This document shows positions 1 to 6,286 of a stretch of 12,960 bases of DNA, in pieces. The number at the start of each line of letters is the position of its first letter. The first letter of the stretch is position 1. The notes under the pieces are model-generated. The model searched no databases and had not been told where the DNA came from. It saw only the letters and a program-made list of their open reading frames with translations. The DNA is taken from NCBI GenBank assembly GCA_030044695.1, contig JASIDM010000147.1:1-12960 (forward strand), read 5' to 3'. Both the position numbers and the translations under genes were made by a program. The stretch comes from Thermoplasmata archaeon. Lineage in GTDB: Archaea > Thermoplasmatota > Thermoplasmata > Lutacidiplasmatales > UBA184.

Positions 1-1
1 C

Positions 2-946
2 GCCGACCGGGAACGCCACCTCGTGGCGGCGGAGGAGCGGCTCCGCGCCCTGACCGCCCTACGTGAACGGCTCGACGGCGAGCTCGCTCGACTCGAGGCG
101 GAGCAGCTCGACCGACGGCGTCGGAGCGAGGACCGGGCCCGTCGGCTCTCCGAGCTCGACGCCGTGCTCGCGGCCGAGACCGACCTCCTGCGCGAGAGCG
201 CGGCGGCGAGGGCCGAAGAGGAGCGCCGCGAGCGCGAGCTCGCCGAGGCGCGGAACGCCCTCGTTCGGGCGGACACGCGCTTGGACGGCCTGGTCGAGCG
301 GGTCGCCGCCGCCGAGCGCGGGCGCGCGGAGCGGGCCGCGCTGGTCGCGGAGGCGAACGACCTCGAGGCCAAGGCCGGCTGGATCGCCGAGCCGTTCCGC
401 GTGGCCGTCCTGCGGATGGAGAAGGAGCTCCTCGCCCATGCCCAGGTCGCGTTCGACCGGGCGTTCGGCCGGTTCTTCGCCTCGCTGATCGATGACCCGA
501 CGCTCGTCGCGCGGACCGACGGGACGTTCACCCCGGAGGTGACGATCGCGGGCGTGGCGACCCCTGCCGAGGCGCTCAGCGGGGGCGAGCGGACGAGCCT
601 GGCGCTCGCCTTCCGACTGGCGCTCGCGACGGTGGTCCGCTCCCTCGGCAGCGTCCGTCTGGAGACGCTGCTCCTGGACGAGCCGACGGACGGCTTCTCC
701 GCCGAGCAGGTCGTGCGCATGGGCGAGCTGCTCGAGGAGCTGGCCCTGCCTCAGGTCGTCCTGGTCTCCCACGAGAGCGAGCTCGCCGGCGTGGCGGACC
801 GGACCGTGCGCGTCGTGAAGGGGGACGGCCGCTCCACGCTCGAGACCGACGTGGTCGCGTCGACGGGCGCCCCGCCGTCCGAAGCGGCCGCGCCGGAGCC
901 CGCTACCCTGGCGCCGGCGCGCCCCGGCCGTCGACGCACGACGTGA
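2..946 (+). CDS. rad50: Rad50-type DNA repair ATPase, C-terminal part (5' truncated)
   Basis: Rad50 works with Mre11 in DNA double-strand break processing. The reading frame is open to the left edge, so the GTG at 23 is probably internal and the Walker A lobe, first coiled-coil arm and zinc hook lie outside. Numbering from that GTG, residues 1-110 are Arg/Glu/Ala-rich descending coiled coil. Residues 115-270 are the C-terminal ATPase lobe. It shows the ABC signature LSGGE (185-189), Walker B LLLDEPT (216-222, D219 and E220) and the H-loop VSH (248-250), followed by the usual ADRTVRV strand. A low-complexity Pro/Ala/Arg tail ends at TGA 944-946. The tail overlaps the convergent reductase gene by 44 bp. 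SbcC or another SMC-like ATPase is the alternative, but the archaeal setting favours Rad50. mre11 would be expected nearby, outside the window. Confidence 0.88.
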   Translation, partial: ADRERHLVAAEERLRALTALRERLDGELARLEAEQLDRRRRSEDRARRLSELDAVLAAETDLLRESAAARAEEERRERELAEARNALVRADTRLDGLVERVAAAERGRAERAALVAEANDLEAKAGWIAEPFRVAVLRMEKELLAHAQVAFDRAFGRFFASLIDDPTLVARTDGTFTPEVTIAGVATPAEALSGGERTSLALAFRLALATVVRSLGSVRLETLLLDEPTDGFSAEQVVRMGELLEELALPQVVLVSHESELAGVADRTVRVVKGDGRSTLETDVVASTGAPPSEAAAPEPATLAPARPGRRRTT

Positions 947-2030
947 AGGTCGCCAGGTCCCAGGGGCGACGGCCCGCGACCTCCAGCCCCTCGGAGAGGT
1001 GTTCCGCCCGCTTCATCCCGACGAGCGGACCGAGCGTCCCGGGCGCGGAGCGGGCGAACTGGATCGCGGTCTGCGCCGCGGAGAGCCCGGTCCGGCGCAG
1101 CCCGCCGCGGGCGAGTCGGCCTTGCGCGAGGGGCACGCTGGTGAAGCAGCCGAGCCCGAGCCGGGCCGCGGCGCTGAGGACCGGGAGGCGTTCCCCGCGC
1201 ACCGGCTGCGTCGGGGCCGTCCAGGCCTCGGGCATGGCGAGGCTGAACGGGAACTGGACGAACCGCAGGCCGTGCTCCTCCCCGCCGACCTTGCGCGCCA
1301 ACCGGACCGCCGCCTCCAGCGGGAAGTGACCGGGACTCCCGGCCGGCGTCCTGAGGCAGTCCCAGGTCGCGAGGCCGTAGCCGCCGAGCTGGCCCGCGTC
1401 GCGAAGCTCCTCGTAGAGGGCGAACGCCTCCTCGAGACGGGCGAGGAACACCTCGGGCCCCACGGTCGGCAGCTGCGCGTCGGGCGCGTTGTGGAGGTAG
1501 AGGAGGTCGATCGTCTCCACGCCGAGGTTCTCCCGGCTGCGGAGGAACTGGTGGCGCAGGTACGACCGGCTCATGGCATGACAGCCGTCCACGACGTCCT
1601 CGGGCGAGAGCACCCCGGGCCGGAGCAGCTCCTGCTCGACCCAGTCCCGCGACGGCGGACCCTGCCCGCCGTCCGGGGCCAGGTAGCCGTTCTTCGTCGC
1701 CACGAAGACCTCCTCGCGGGCGACCGCGCCTTGGCCGATCGCCCTGCCGACGGCGCGGCCGACGCTCCGCTCGGCCCGCTGGTAACGGTAGTTGATCGCC
1801 GTGTCCAGCACGTTGACGCGCCCGGAGGTGAGGCAGACGATCGTCGCCTGCTCCACCGCGACATCGGTCGGTCCGTCCGGGCTTCCGATGTACGTGCCCA
1901 GCCCGAGGGAGGAGAGGCTCAGCCCGCCCGGCCCGTCGCGGAAGTGCTCGAACGGCAGGCCACGGTCCTTCACGGCCCGGTCGCGGAACCGGGCCGTCCC
2001 GGCCGGCGTGGCGCGCCCCGGCAGCGCCAT
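903..2030 (-). CDS. Aldo/keto reductase family oxidoreductase
   Basis: Predicted NADPH-dependent carbonyl/alcohol oxidoreductase of 375 residues with the AKR (beta/alpha)8 barrel. The catalytic tetrad is visible: D76 in LDTAINY, Y81 (or Y83), K113 in VATKNGY and H180 in LLYLHNAP. The segment around 295-340 is the usual C-terminal cofactor-binding region (GCFTSVPL, then GTLGPLVGMK). I chose the ATG at 2030 over the more upstream in-frame start at 2105. The extra 25 residues are Gly/Pro/Arg-rich and unlike AKR N-termini, and a TTTTGAG element lies about 27 nt before 2030, which suits a leaderless transcript. The substrate cannot be told. The residues after 355 are a short tail that overlaps the end of rad50. 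The gene stands alone, convergent with rad50 and divergent from the small zinc protein. Confidence 0.88.
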   Translation of the reverse strand: MALPGRATPAGTARFRDRAVKDRGLPFEHFRDGPGGLSLSSLGLGTYIGSPDGPTDVAVEQATIVCLTSGRVNVLDTAINYRYQRAERSVGRAVGRAIGQGAVAREEVFVATKNGYLAPDGGQGPPSRDWVEQELLRPGVLSPEDVVDGCHAMSRSYLRHQFLRSRENLGVETIDLLYLHNAPDAQLPTVGPEVFLARLEEAFALYEELRDAGQLGGYGLATWDCLRTPAGSPGHFPLEAAVRLARKVGGEEHGLRFVQFPFSLAMPEAWTAPTQPVRGERLPVLSAAARLGLGCFTSVPLAQGRLARGGLRRTGLSAAQTAIQFARSAPGTLGPLVGMKRAEHLSEGLEVAGRRPWDLATFTSCVDGRGAPAPG

Positions 2031-2035
2031 CGCGG

Positions 2036-2077
2036 CTCGAGGGCCGGGGACCCTCAAAAGGTCCCCGTTCTCTCGAG
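2036..2077. promoter_or_regulatory. Inverted repeat with TATA-like centre upstream of the aldo/keto reductase
   Basis: GGGGACC (2046-2052) and GGTCCCC (2060-2066) form a perfect 7-bp inverted repeat around the loop CTCAAAA. CTCGAG hexamers (2036-2041 and 2072-2077) flank it almost symmetrically. On the minus strand the centre reads TTTTGAG, about 27 nt before the reductase ATG, where a TATA box of a leaderless gene would sit. A dyad around the TATA-like element is a plausible repressor site. A structural or chance palindrome in GC-rich DNA is the alternative. Confidence 0.4.
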
Positions 2078-2137
2078 GTCCGCCCCCGGCTCGCGTCAGG
2101 CTCAAGAGGGGTCCGCCGGTCCGCGGCCGAAGGCGCG

Positions 2138-2257
2138 ATGCCCCGTCGCAAGTACGGGCGGCTTCGCAAGCCGATCCCGCCGGTGCCTCCCGAGAAGTGC
2201 CGGTTCTGCCGGCTGCGACGGGCCTGCCCGGTCCACGGGCGCCCCGCCCGGAGCTAG
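2138..2257 (+). CDS. Small basic zinc-finger-like protein (39 aa)
   Basis: ATG at 2138 opens a 39-codon frame ending with TAG at 2255-2257. The protein has a basic N-terminus (MPRRKYGRLRK), a Pro-rich linker (PIPPVPP) and a compact C-x2-C-x5-C-x2-H centre (C21, C24, C30, H33) that could bind one zinc ion. Third codon positions are strongly G/C, as in the neighbouring genes. The stop interlocks tail to tail with the stop of the radical-SAM gene, leaving no spacer, which is typical of compact archaeal genomes. Nucleic-acid or ribosome binding would fit the charge, but that is inference. I do not recognise a named family. No convincing Shine-Dalgarno or TATA element was seen. It could be a fortuitous frame, but four well-spaced metal ligands in 39 residues argue against that. 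Confidence 0.5.
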   Translation: MPRRKYGRLRKPIPPVPPEKCRFCRLRRACPVHGRPARS

Positions 2258-3690
2258 CGGCCCCGACCCGGCCGACGGCGGTCGCCGACGAGCAGGGGGG
2301 CGGCGACCCGGTGGTGGAACCGGTCGGCGGCCCGACCGAGGCCCTCCACGACGCGGGGAGAGAGCCGGCCGCGGGCCTTCCCCAGGGCGGCCTCCAGGCC
2401 GAACCGTCGCTGCTCCCAGCGGTAGAACCGCTCCGGGAAGGCGGCCTCGAACAGCAGGGAGCTCCCGCCCGAGCCCCGGGTGCGGGAGGAACGTCCGGGG
2501 AGACGGGGCCGGACCTGCTCGTGGAAGCGCGTGCCGGGCACCGGCACGGCGATCGAGACCGAGTACTCCTCGGGACTGAAGCGACGGAACAGCTGGAACG
2601 TCGCCTCGAGGTCCTCCTCCGTCTCGCCGGGGTAGCCGAGCATGAGGAACCAGAACTGCCGGACCCCGGCGTCCCGGAGGGCGGCGGCGGTCCGCTCGAC
2701 CTGGTGGAGCTTCGTCCCGCGGTTCATGAGGTCGAGCATCTTCTGGCTGCCGGACTCGACGCCGACGTAGACCCGCTCGAGGCCCGCCGCCCGCATCGAC
2801 TGCAGCAGGTCCGGCTTCAGGAGATCGACGCGGGCCAGGCACTCGAAGCGGAGGCCCAGCCGCTCGTCGATCATGCCGCGCAGCAGGCGCTCCAGCCAGG
2901 GGCGGCTGATCCCGAAAACGTCGTCGCAGAACCGCACGTACGAGACGCGGTACCGCTCCTTCAGGGCCCGCAGCTCCGCAAGGACCCGTTCGGGGGACTG
3001 CTGCCGGAACGTCCGGCCGAACGTCGGCTTCGAGCACCAGGAGCAGTCGAAAGGGCAGCCCCGTGACGTCAGCACGGCGGCCCGTCGTTCGCCCGTGGAC
3101 CGCTCCCAGGCGCCGAGGTAGCGTTCCATGTCCACGAGCTCCCAGGCGGGGAGCGGAAGCACGTCGAGGTCCCGCAGGAACGGCCGCGAGGGACCCCGGA
3201 CCGCGCCGTCCGGTCCCCGAGCGATCGTGTCGGGCGTGCCGACGAACGGCCGGCGCTCGGCGATGCGGCGGGCGAGGTCGACGAGCGTCGGTTCCCCCTC
3301 GCCCGGAACGACGACGTCGAATCCCCGCGCGAGGTACACCTCCGGTCGCGTCGCCGCGTCCGGACCGCCCGCGACGGTGACCGGGCCCTGGCCACGGACC
3401 GCGGCGGCGAGCTCCATCGCCCGCTCGGCGGTCAGGGTCTTCGTGTGGACCCCGACCAGATGCGGTCGGAACTCCTCTACCGCCGCAATGACAGCGCGAC
3501 TGTCGCGCTCGAACGTCAGGTCGACGAGCCGCACGCCGACGCCCTGCTCGCGCAGGTAGGCCCCGAGGGTGAGCAGTCCCAACGAGGGGTACAGCTCGAC
3601 GAACTTCCGTTCCATCGGATCCTCTCGGGCGACGTACGGATCGACGAGCAGGACCCGCGGGCCCGGCGGGGTCAGGAGCTCAGGCGCCAC
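2254..3690 (-). CDS. B12-binding-like radical SAM protein
   Basis: 478 residues. The N-terminal part (about 10-150) looks like a cobalamin-binding Rossmann domain: VLLVDPY, YPSLGLLTLGAYL, LVGVHTKT, VTVAGGPDA (105-112) and VVPGEGE. It lacks a clear DxHxxG motif, so His-on cobalamin ligation is doubtful. The radical-SAM barrel follows. C212, C216 and C219 (CPFDCSWC) bind the catalytic [4Fe-4S] cluster, and later elements include VGVESGSQ (309-316) and FLMLGYPGET (348-357). The C-terminus (about 390-478) is Arg-rich and of unknown role. The overall pattern resembles the BchE/HpnJ-like group of B12-radical-SAM enzymes, but the substrate is not predictable. The GTG start at 3690 lies inside the ferredoxin gene (11-nt overlap), so translation is probably coupled. 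The ferredoxin is a likely electron donor. It depends on SUF-made clusters. Confidence 0.85.
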   Translation of the reverse strand: MAPELLTPPGPRVLLVDPYVAREDPMERKFVELYPSLGLLTLGAYLREQGVGVRLVDLTFERDSRAVIAAVEEFRPHLVGVHTKTLTAERAMELAAAVRGQGPVTVAGGPDAATRPEVYLARGFDVVVPGEGEPTLVDLARRIAERRPFVGTPDTIARGPDGAVRGPSRPFLRDLDVLPLPAWELVDMERYLGAWERSTGERRAAVLTSRGCPFDCSWCSKPTFGRTFRQQSPERVLAELRALKERYRVSYVRFCDDVFGISRPWLERLLRGMIDERLGLRFECLARVDLLKPDLLQSMRAAGLERVYVGVESGSQKMLDLMNRGTKLHQVERTAAALRDAGVRQFWFLMLGYPGETEEDLEATFQLFRRFSPEEYSVSIAVPVPGTRFHEQVRPRLPGRSSRTRGSGGSSLLFEAAFPERFYRWEQRRFGLEAALGKARGRLSPRVVEGLGRAADRFHHRVAAPLLVGDRRRPGRGR

Positions 3691-3880
3691 TCGACCCCCT
3701 CCGGCGCACGGGACGGCCGCCCGAGATCGCGCCCACCGGGCAGTACGCGACGCACCACCCGCAGTCGGTGCAGTTGGGGTGCACTTCCAACGTCGTGGGC
3801 GTGAGCTCGAGGGCGTTGGGAGGACAGACCCCGGTGCAAAGCCCGCAGAGGACGCACGTCGACGGGTCGATCGTGATCAC
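3680..3880 (-). CDS. 2[4Fe-4S] ferredoxin (66 aa)
   Basis: Small soluble electron carrier with two classic cluster motifs: C9-x2-C12-x2-C15-x3-C19-P and C37-x2-C40-x2-C43-x3-C47-P. Together these give the crossed ligand set of a bacterial-type 2[4Fe-4S] ferredoxin. The first motif follows the usual ITIDPSTC opening. The last roughly 15 residues are a Gly/Arg tail with no Cys. The start is GTG at 3880, with GGTGAG about 14 nt upstream as a probable ribosome binding site. It is preceded by sufU (61-nt gap) and overlaps the radical-SAM start by 11 nt. It therefore most likely supplies electrons for reductive SAM cleavage by that enzyme, although a role in the SUF pathway itself is possible. Confidence 0.9.
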   Translation of the reverse strand: MITIDPSTCVLCGLCTGVCPPNALELTPTTLEVHPNCTDCGWCVAYCPVGAISGGRPVRRRGSSGA

Positions 3881-3941
3881 GGCTCGGACCTACCCTCACC
3901 GAGGCGGTAGCTCGTCGGCCGCCGAAGCGGGACGCGCGCGG

Positions 3942-4334
3942 TCATGCCGGCCGAGCCGGCACCGCCTCCGGGTGGAGCGCCCGCCCCAAGGCGACGAACC
4001 CGGTGAGCGCGCACTTCACGCGGGCCGGCGAGAGCGGGATCCCGAGCCGCTTCAGCACGTCGTCCCGCGTGAGCCGCTGCGCCTCTTCCAGCGTGTGACC
4101 CGCGACGGCTTCCGTGAGCATGGAGGCGCTCGCCATGCTGATGGCGCACCCGTCGCCCTCGAAGCGGATCGCGTCGATCCGATGGGAGGTCGGATCGACC
4201 TTCAGCCGTAGGGCGATGTGGTCGCCGCACAGGGGATTGGACTCCTCCCCGACGTATTGGGCCCCCTCGAGCGGACCGAAGTTCTTCGGCGCGCGATAGT
4301 GCTGGAGGATCGCCTCCTGGTACATGTCGTACAT
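3942..4334 (-). CDS. sufU: SufU/IscU-type Fe-S scaffold or sulfurtransferase
   Basis: 130-residue NifU-N-fold protein that takes sulfur from the cysteine desulfurase. The three conserved Cys are present: C36 in NPLCGD (with D38), C63 in GDGCAIS and C108 in ARVKCAL. Lys rather than His before the third Cys, and the R-x-K-C-A context, match SufU rather than IscU. However, the segment between the second and third Cys is only about 45 residues, as in IscU, and lacks the SufU insertion. SufU acts in Gram-positive bacteria as a zinc-dependent persulfide acceptor for SufS, and SufS is encoded in this window, so that role is favoured over a true scaffold. ATG 4334 is used; an in-frame ATG three codons on (4325) is possible. 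It heads the sufU-ferredoxin-radical-SAM unit and diverges from sufD. Confidence 0.9.
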   Translation of the reverse strand: MYDMYQEAILQHYRAPKNFGPLEGAQYVGEESNPLCGDHIALRLKVDPTSHRIDAIRFEGDGCAISMASASMLTEAVAGHTLEEAQRLTRDDVLKRLGIPLSPARVKCALTGFVALGRALHPEAVPARPA

Positions 4335-4370
4335 CGACGACCCCGGAACGACCGGATACCTTCGCCTCCG

Positions 4371-4378
4371 TACTAAAC
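4371..4378 (-). promoter_or_regulatory. TATA-like element of sufU
   Basis: On the minus strand this reads GTTTAGTA, preceded by the purine-rich GGAGGAGGC (BRE-like). It is centred about 40 nt before the sufU ATG, so transcription would start with a leader of roughly 13 nt. It lies in the 147-bp divergent sufU-sufD spacer (4335-4481). Confidence 0.5.
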
Positions 4379-4452
4379 GCCTCCTCCGGCGAGGAACGTG
4401 CCGCCGAGCGGCCTCCTCGCAGGCCCACGAACCTCAGGAATCCGGGTCCTTC

Positions 4453-4480
4453 TTATAAGCACGCAGCGGTGCGTAAATCC
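4453..4480 (+). promoter_or_regulatory. TATA box and GGTGCGTAAATCC box of sufD
   Basis: TTATAAG at 4453-4459 is centred 26 nt before the ATG at 4482. This is the classical spacing from an archaeal TATA box to a transcription start, so the sufD mRNA is probably leaderless. Starting 15 nt after the first base of the TATA element is GGTGCGTAAATCC (4468-4480). The same box, with one mismatch, sits at the same distance from the TATA element in front of sufR. It would cover about -14 to -2, where a repressor could block initiation. Confidence 0.6.
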
Positions 4481-4481
4481 G

Positions 4482-5870
4482 ATGGCGACGTCGGTCGCTC
4501 GTCCGGCGACGTGGATCTCCGCCGGGCACATCCAGGAGCTGTCGCGCTCGCTGGGGGAGGGCCCGGAGCTCCGCCAGCGTCGGCTCGACGCGTTCGAGCG
4601 GTTCGTCGAGCTCCCGCTCGAGCCGAACCCGCTCTACCGCGGGTACGGCTACTTCACCAACGTCGACCTGACCGGCCTCGACGCGGTCCAGGAAGGCCCG
4701 GAGGTCGCGGTGCCCGAGCCCCGCTCCGGTACCGTTCGGTTGGTGCATGACGTCGCCGGCACGCGGGCGTACGTGGCCCCGGAGCTCGTTCGGGCCGGTG
4801 TGAGGGTCTCGAAGCTCGGGGATGACGTGGCCTCCCCGACCCCCGCCCCGGCGGTCGCCTCCGTGGCGGAGCCGACCGACCGCCTGTCTGCGCTCGCGGG
4901 CGCCCTGCTCAATCGGGGCTACCTGCTCGAGGTCCCGGACAGCGTCTCCGACCCGGTCCACGTTCAGGACCTCACGCTGCTCTCCCACCCTCACGAGGCG
5001 CTCTCGGTCCGCCGGGCGATCCGTGCGGGGGCGGGCACGCAGCTGCTCGTCACCGAGGAGGTGTACAGCACGACCACGGCCCCGAACGGCCAGCGCCTGT
5101 ACGCGTCGACCACCGAGGTCGATCTCGGCGAGCGGGCGAAGACCGTCTTTCTCACGGTCCACGCGCCGGACCTGCGGACCGTCTCGGTCTACCGACGGAG
5201 CGCGACGACCGGACGCGGCTCCCGGCTCGCCTGGCTCTGGACCGGCCTCGGCGGGTTCCGGACGAAGGCGCGCAACGACACTCAGCTCGTTGGCCAGGGC
5301 TCGGTGGTCGACGACCTCCAGCTCTTCTACGGGTCGGGGGAACAGTCCTACGACAGCTCGGTCCACCTCACCCATCTGGGGACCGACACCCACGGCCAGT
5401 CGATCACCCGGGGGGTGTTCACGGACACGGCCCGGGGCATGAGCCGCGGGCTCGTCCGCATCGAGAAGCCGGCGGCGAAGACCCTGAGCTTCATCAGCGA
5501 GCACGCCATGCTGCTCTCCCGCGGCGCCCGGTCGGACACCATCCCGATCCTAGAGATCCTGTGCCGGGACGTCAAGGCGACCCACTCCACGTCCGTGCAC
5601 CCCGTCGATCCGGAGCAGGTCTTCTACCTGGAGTCCCGGGGGATCGCGGAACCGGACGCGGTCCGCATGATCGGCGAAGGGTTCCTCTCCTACGTCCTCG
5701 ATCGGGCCCCGATCGCCGGGCTGCGGGACCTCGTCTACCCGTCGCTCGAGGCGCGGTGGAACCGCGAGGAGCTCCCGTGGTCACCGGACGGCGCCCGGGC
5801 GCTCCCGCCGCTGGAGGTCAGCGGAACGGAGAGCTCGCCCGAGTGGCGATTCGACACCAAGCTCCGTTAG
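4482..5870 (+). CDS. sufD: FeS cluster assembly protein SufD (SufB/SufD family)
   Basis: SufD joins SufB and SufC in the SufBC2D scaffold, which assembles [4Fe-4S] clusters. The protein is 462 residues from ATG 4482. It has an N-terminal helical segment (HIQELSRSLGEGPELRQRRL), a central right-handed beta-helix (about 85-325) and the C-terminal SufD core IPILEILCRDVKATHS (354-369). H368 in that core corresponds to the conserved SufD His near the SufB-SufD cluster site. VFYLESRGI and MIGEGFLSYVL complete the family pattern. An ATG 28 codons upstream (4398) is in frame, but the TATA box at 4453 lies inside that extension and sits 26 nt from 4482, so the shorter start is preferred. sufB is present but convergent rather than adjacent, unlike most bacterial suf operons. 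Confidence 0.92.
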   Translation: MATSVARPATWISAGHIQELSRSLGEGPELRQRRLDAFERFVELPLEPNPLYRGYGYFTNVDLTGLDAVQEGPEVAVPEPRSGTVRLVHDVAGTRAYVAPELVRAGVRVSKLGDDVASPTPAPAVASVAEPTDRLSALAGALLNRGYLLEVPDSVSDPVHVQDLTLLSHPHEALSVRRAIRAGAGTQLLVTEEVYSTTTAPNGQRLYASTTEVDLGERAKTVFLTVHAPDLRTVSVYRRSATTGRGSRLAWLWTGLGGFRTKARNDTQLVGQGSVVDDLQLFYGSGEQSYDSSVHLTHLGTDTHGQSITRGVFTDTARGMSRGLVRIEKPAAKTLSFISEHAMLLSRGARSDTIPILEILCRDVKATHSTSVHPVDPEQVFYLESRGIAEPDAVRMIGEGFLSYVLDRAPIAGLRDLVYPSLEARWNREELPWSPDGARALPPLEVSGTESSPEWRFDTKLR

Positions 5871-5880
5871 CGGAGGCCCG

Positions 5881-6204
5881 GTGCCGCTCGTTCTCGACCC
5901 GGAACGGTTGCCCCGGAACGTGCTGGAGGGTCTGCGCCAGGAGCTCGTCGAAGGACTGGCCGAGACCCTCGAGTCGGTCCTGCAGCCGCGCGGGGCGGTC
6001 CGTCACCCCGCAAGCCTGGAGGTCGCCGCGGAGCTCCTCCGCTCGACGCAGCGGCTCTTGGAGCGACCCGGGGAGCGGGACGCCGCGACCCTCGGGGGCG
6101 AGGCGAACCTGGCCTACGCCGTGATGCTCGCGGCGATCGACCTGGTGAAGTCCCACACCGACGTCCCCACGGTCCCTGCGCCCCGGCGGGCTCCGCCGTC
6201 CTAA
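5881..6204 (+). CDS. Hypothetical protein downstream of sufD (107 aa)
   Basis: I do not recognise this protein. It starts at GTG 5881, ten nt after the sufD stop, with GGAGG at 5872-5876 as a well-spaced Shine-Dalgarno. It is therefore very likely co-transcribed with sufD. Predicted to be mostly helical: amphipathic Leu-rich stretches at about 9-36 and 45-62, then a small hydrophobic helix at about 73-90 (EANLAYAVMLAAIDLVK). A Pro-rich tail (VPAPRRAPPS) ends it. It contains no Cys and only two His, so it is unlikely to hold a cluster. There is no signal peptide. Operon position suggests an accessory factor of the SUF machinery, but this rests on context alone. Confidence 0.65.
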   Translation: MPLVLDPERLPRNVLEGLRQELVEGLAETLESVLQPRGAVRHPASLEVAAELLRSTQRLLERPGERDAATLGGEANLAYAVMLAAIDLVKSHTDVPTVPAPRRAPPS

Positions 6205-6238
6205 GCCCCAGGCGCTGGCTCGGCGCGAGCGAACCGGA

Positions 6239-6280
6239 CGGGGCGAACCCCGGTCGGACCGGTGCCGAGGGTCTCGGCGC
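6239..6280. terminator. Cluster of GC hairpins between convergent gene ends
   Basis: The 82-bp spacer between the stops of the sufD-linked gene and sufB (6205-6286) holds three short perfect inverted repeats in a row. They are CGGGG-CGAA-CCCCG (6239-6252), CCGGT-CGG-ACCGG (6250-6262, mutually exclusive with part of the first) and GCCGAG-GGT-CTCGGC (6264-6278). No T-tract follows on either strand, so classical archaeal poly-U termination is not supported. They may stabilise 3' ends or block read-through, or simply reflect GC-rich sequence. Confidence 0.3.
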
Positions 6281-6286
6281 GGCGAT

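Noticed and set aside
999..2579. Long plus-strand open frame of 526 codons across the reductase and radical-SAM genes
   Set aside because: Composition is Arg/Pro/Gly-rich with no family motif. It is antisense to two clear genes and is a by-product of high GC content.
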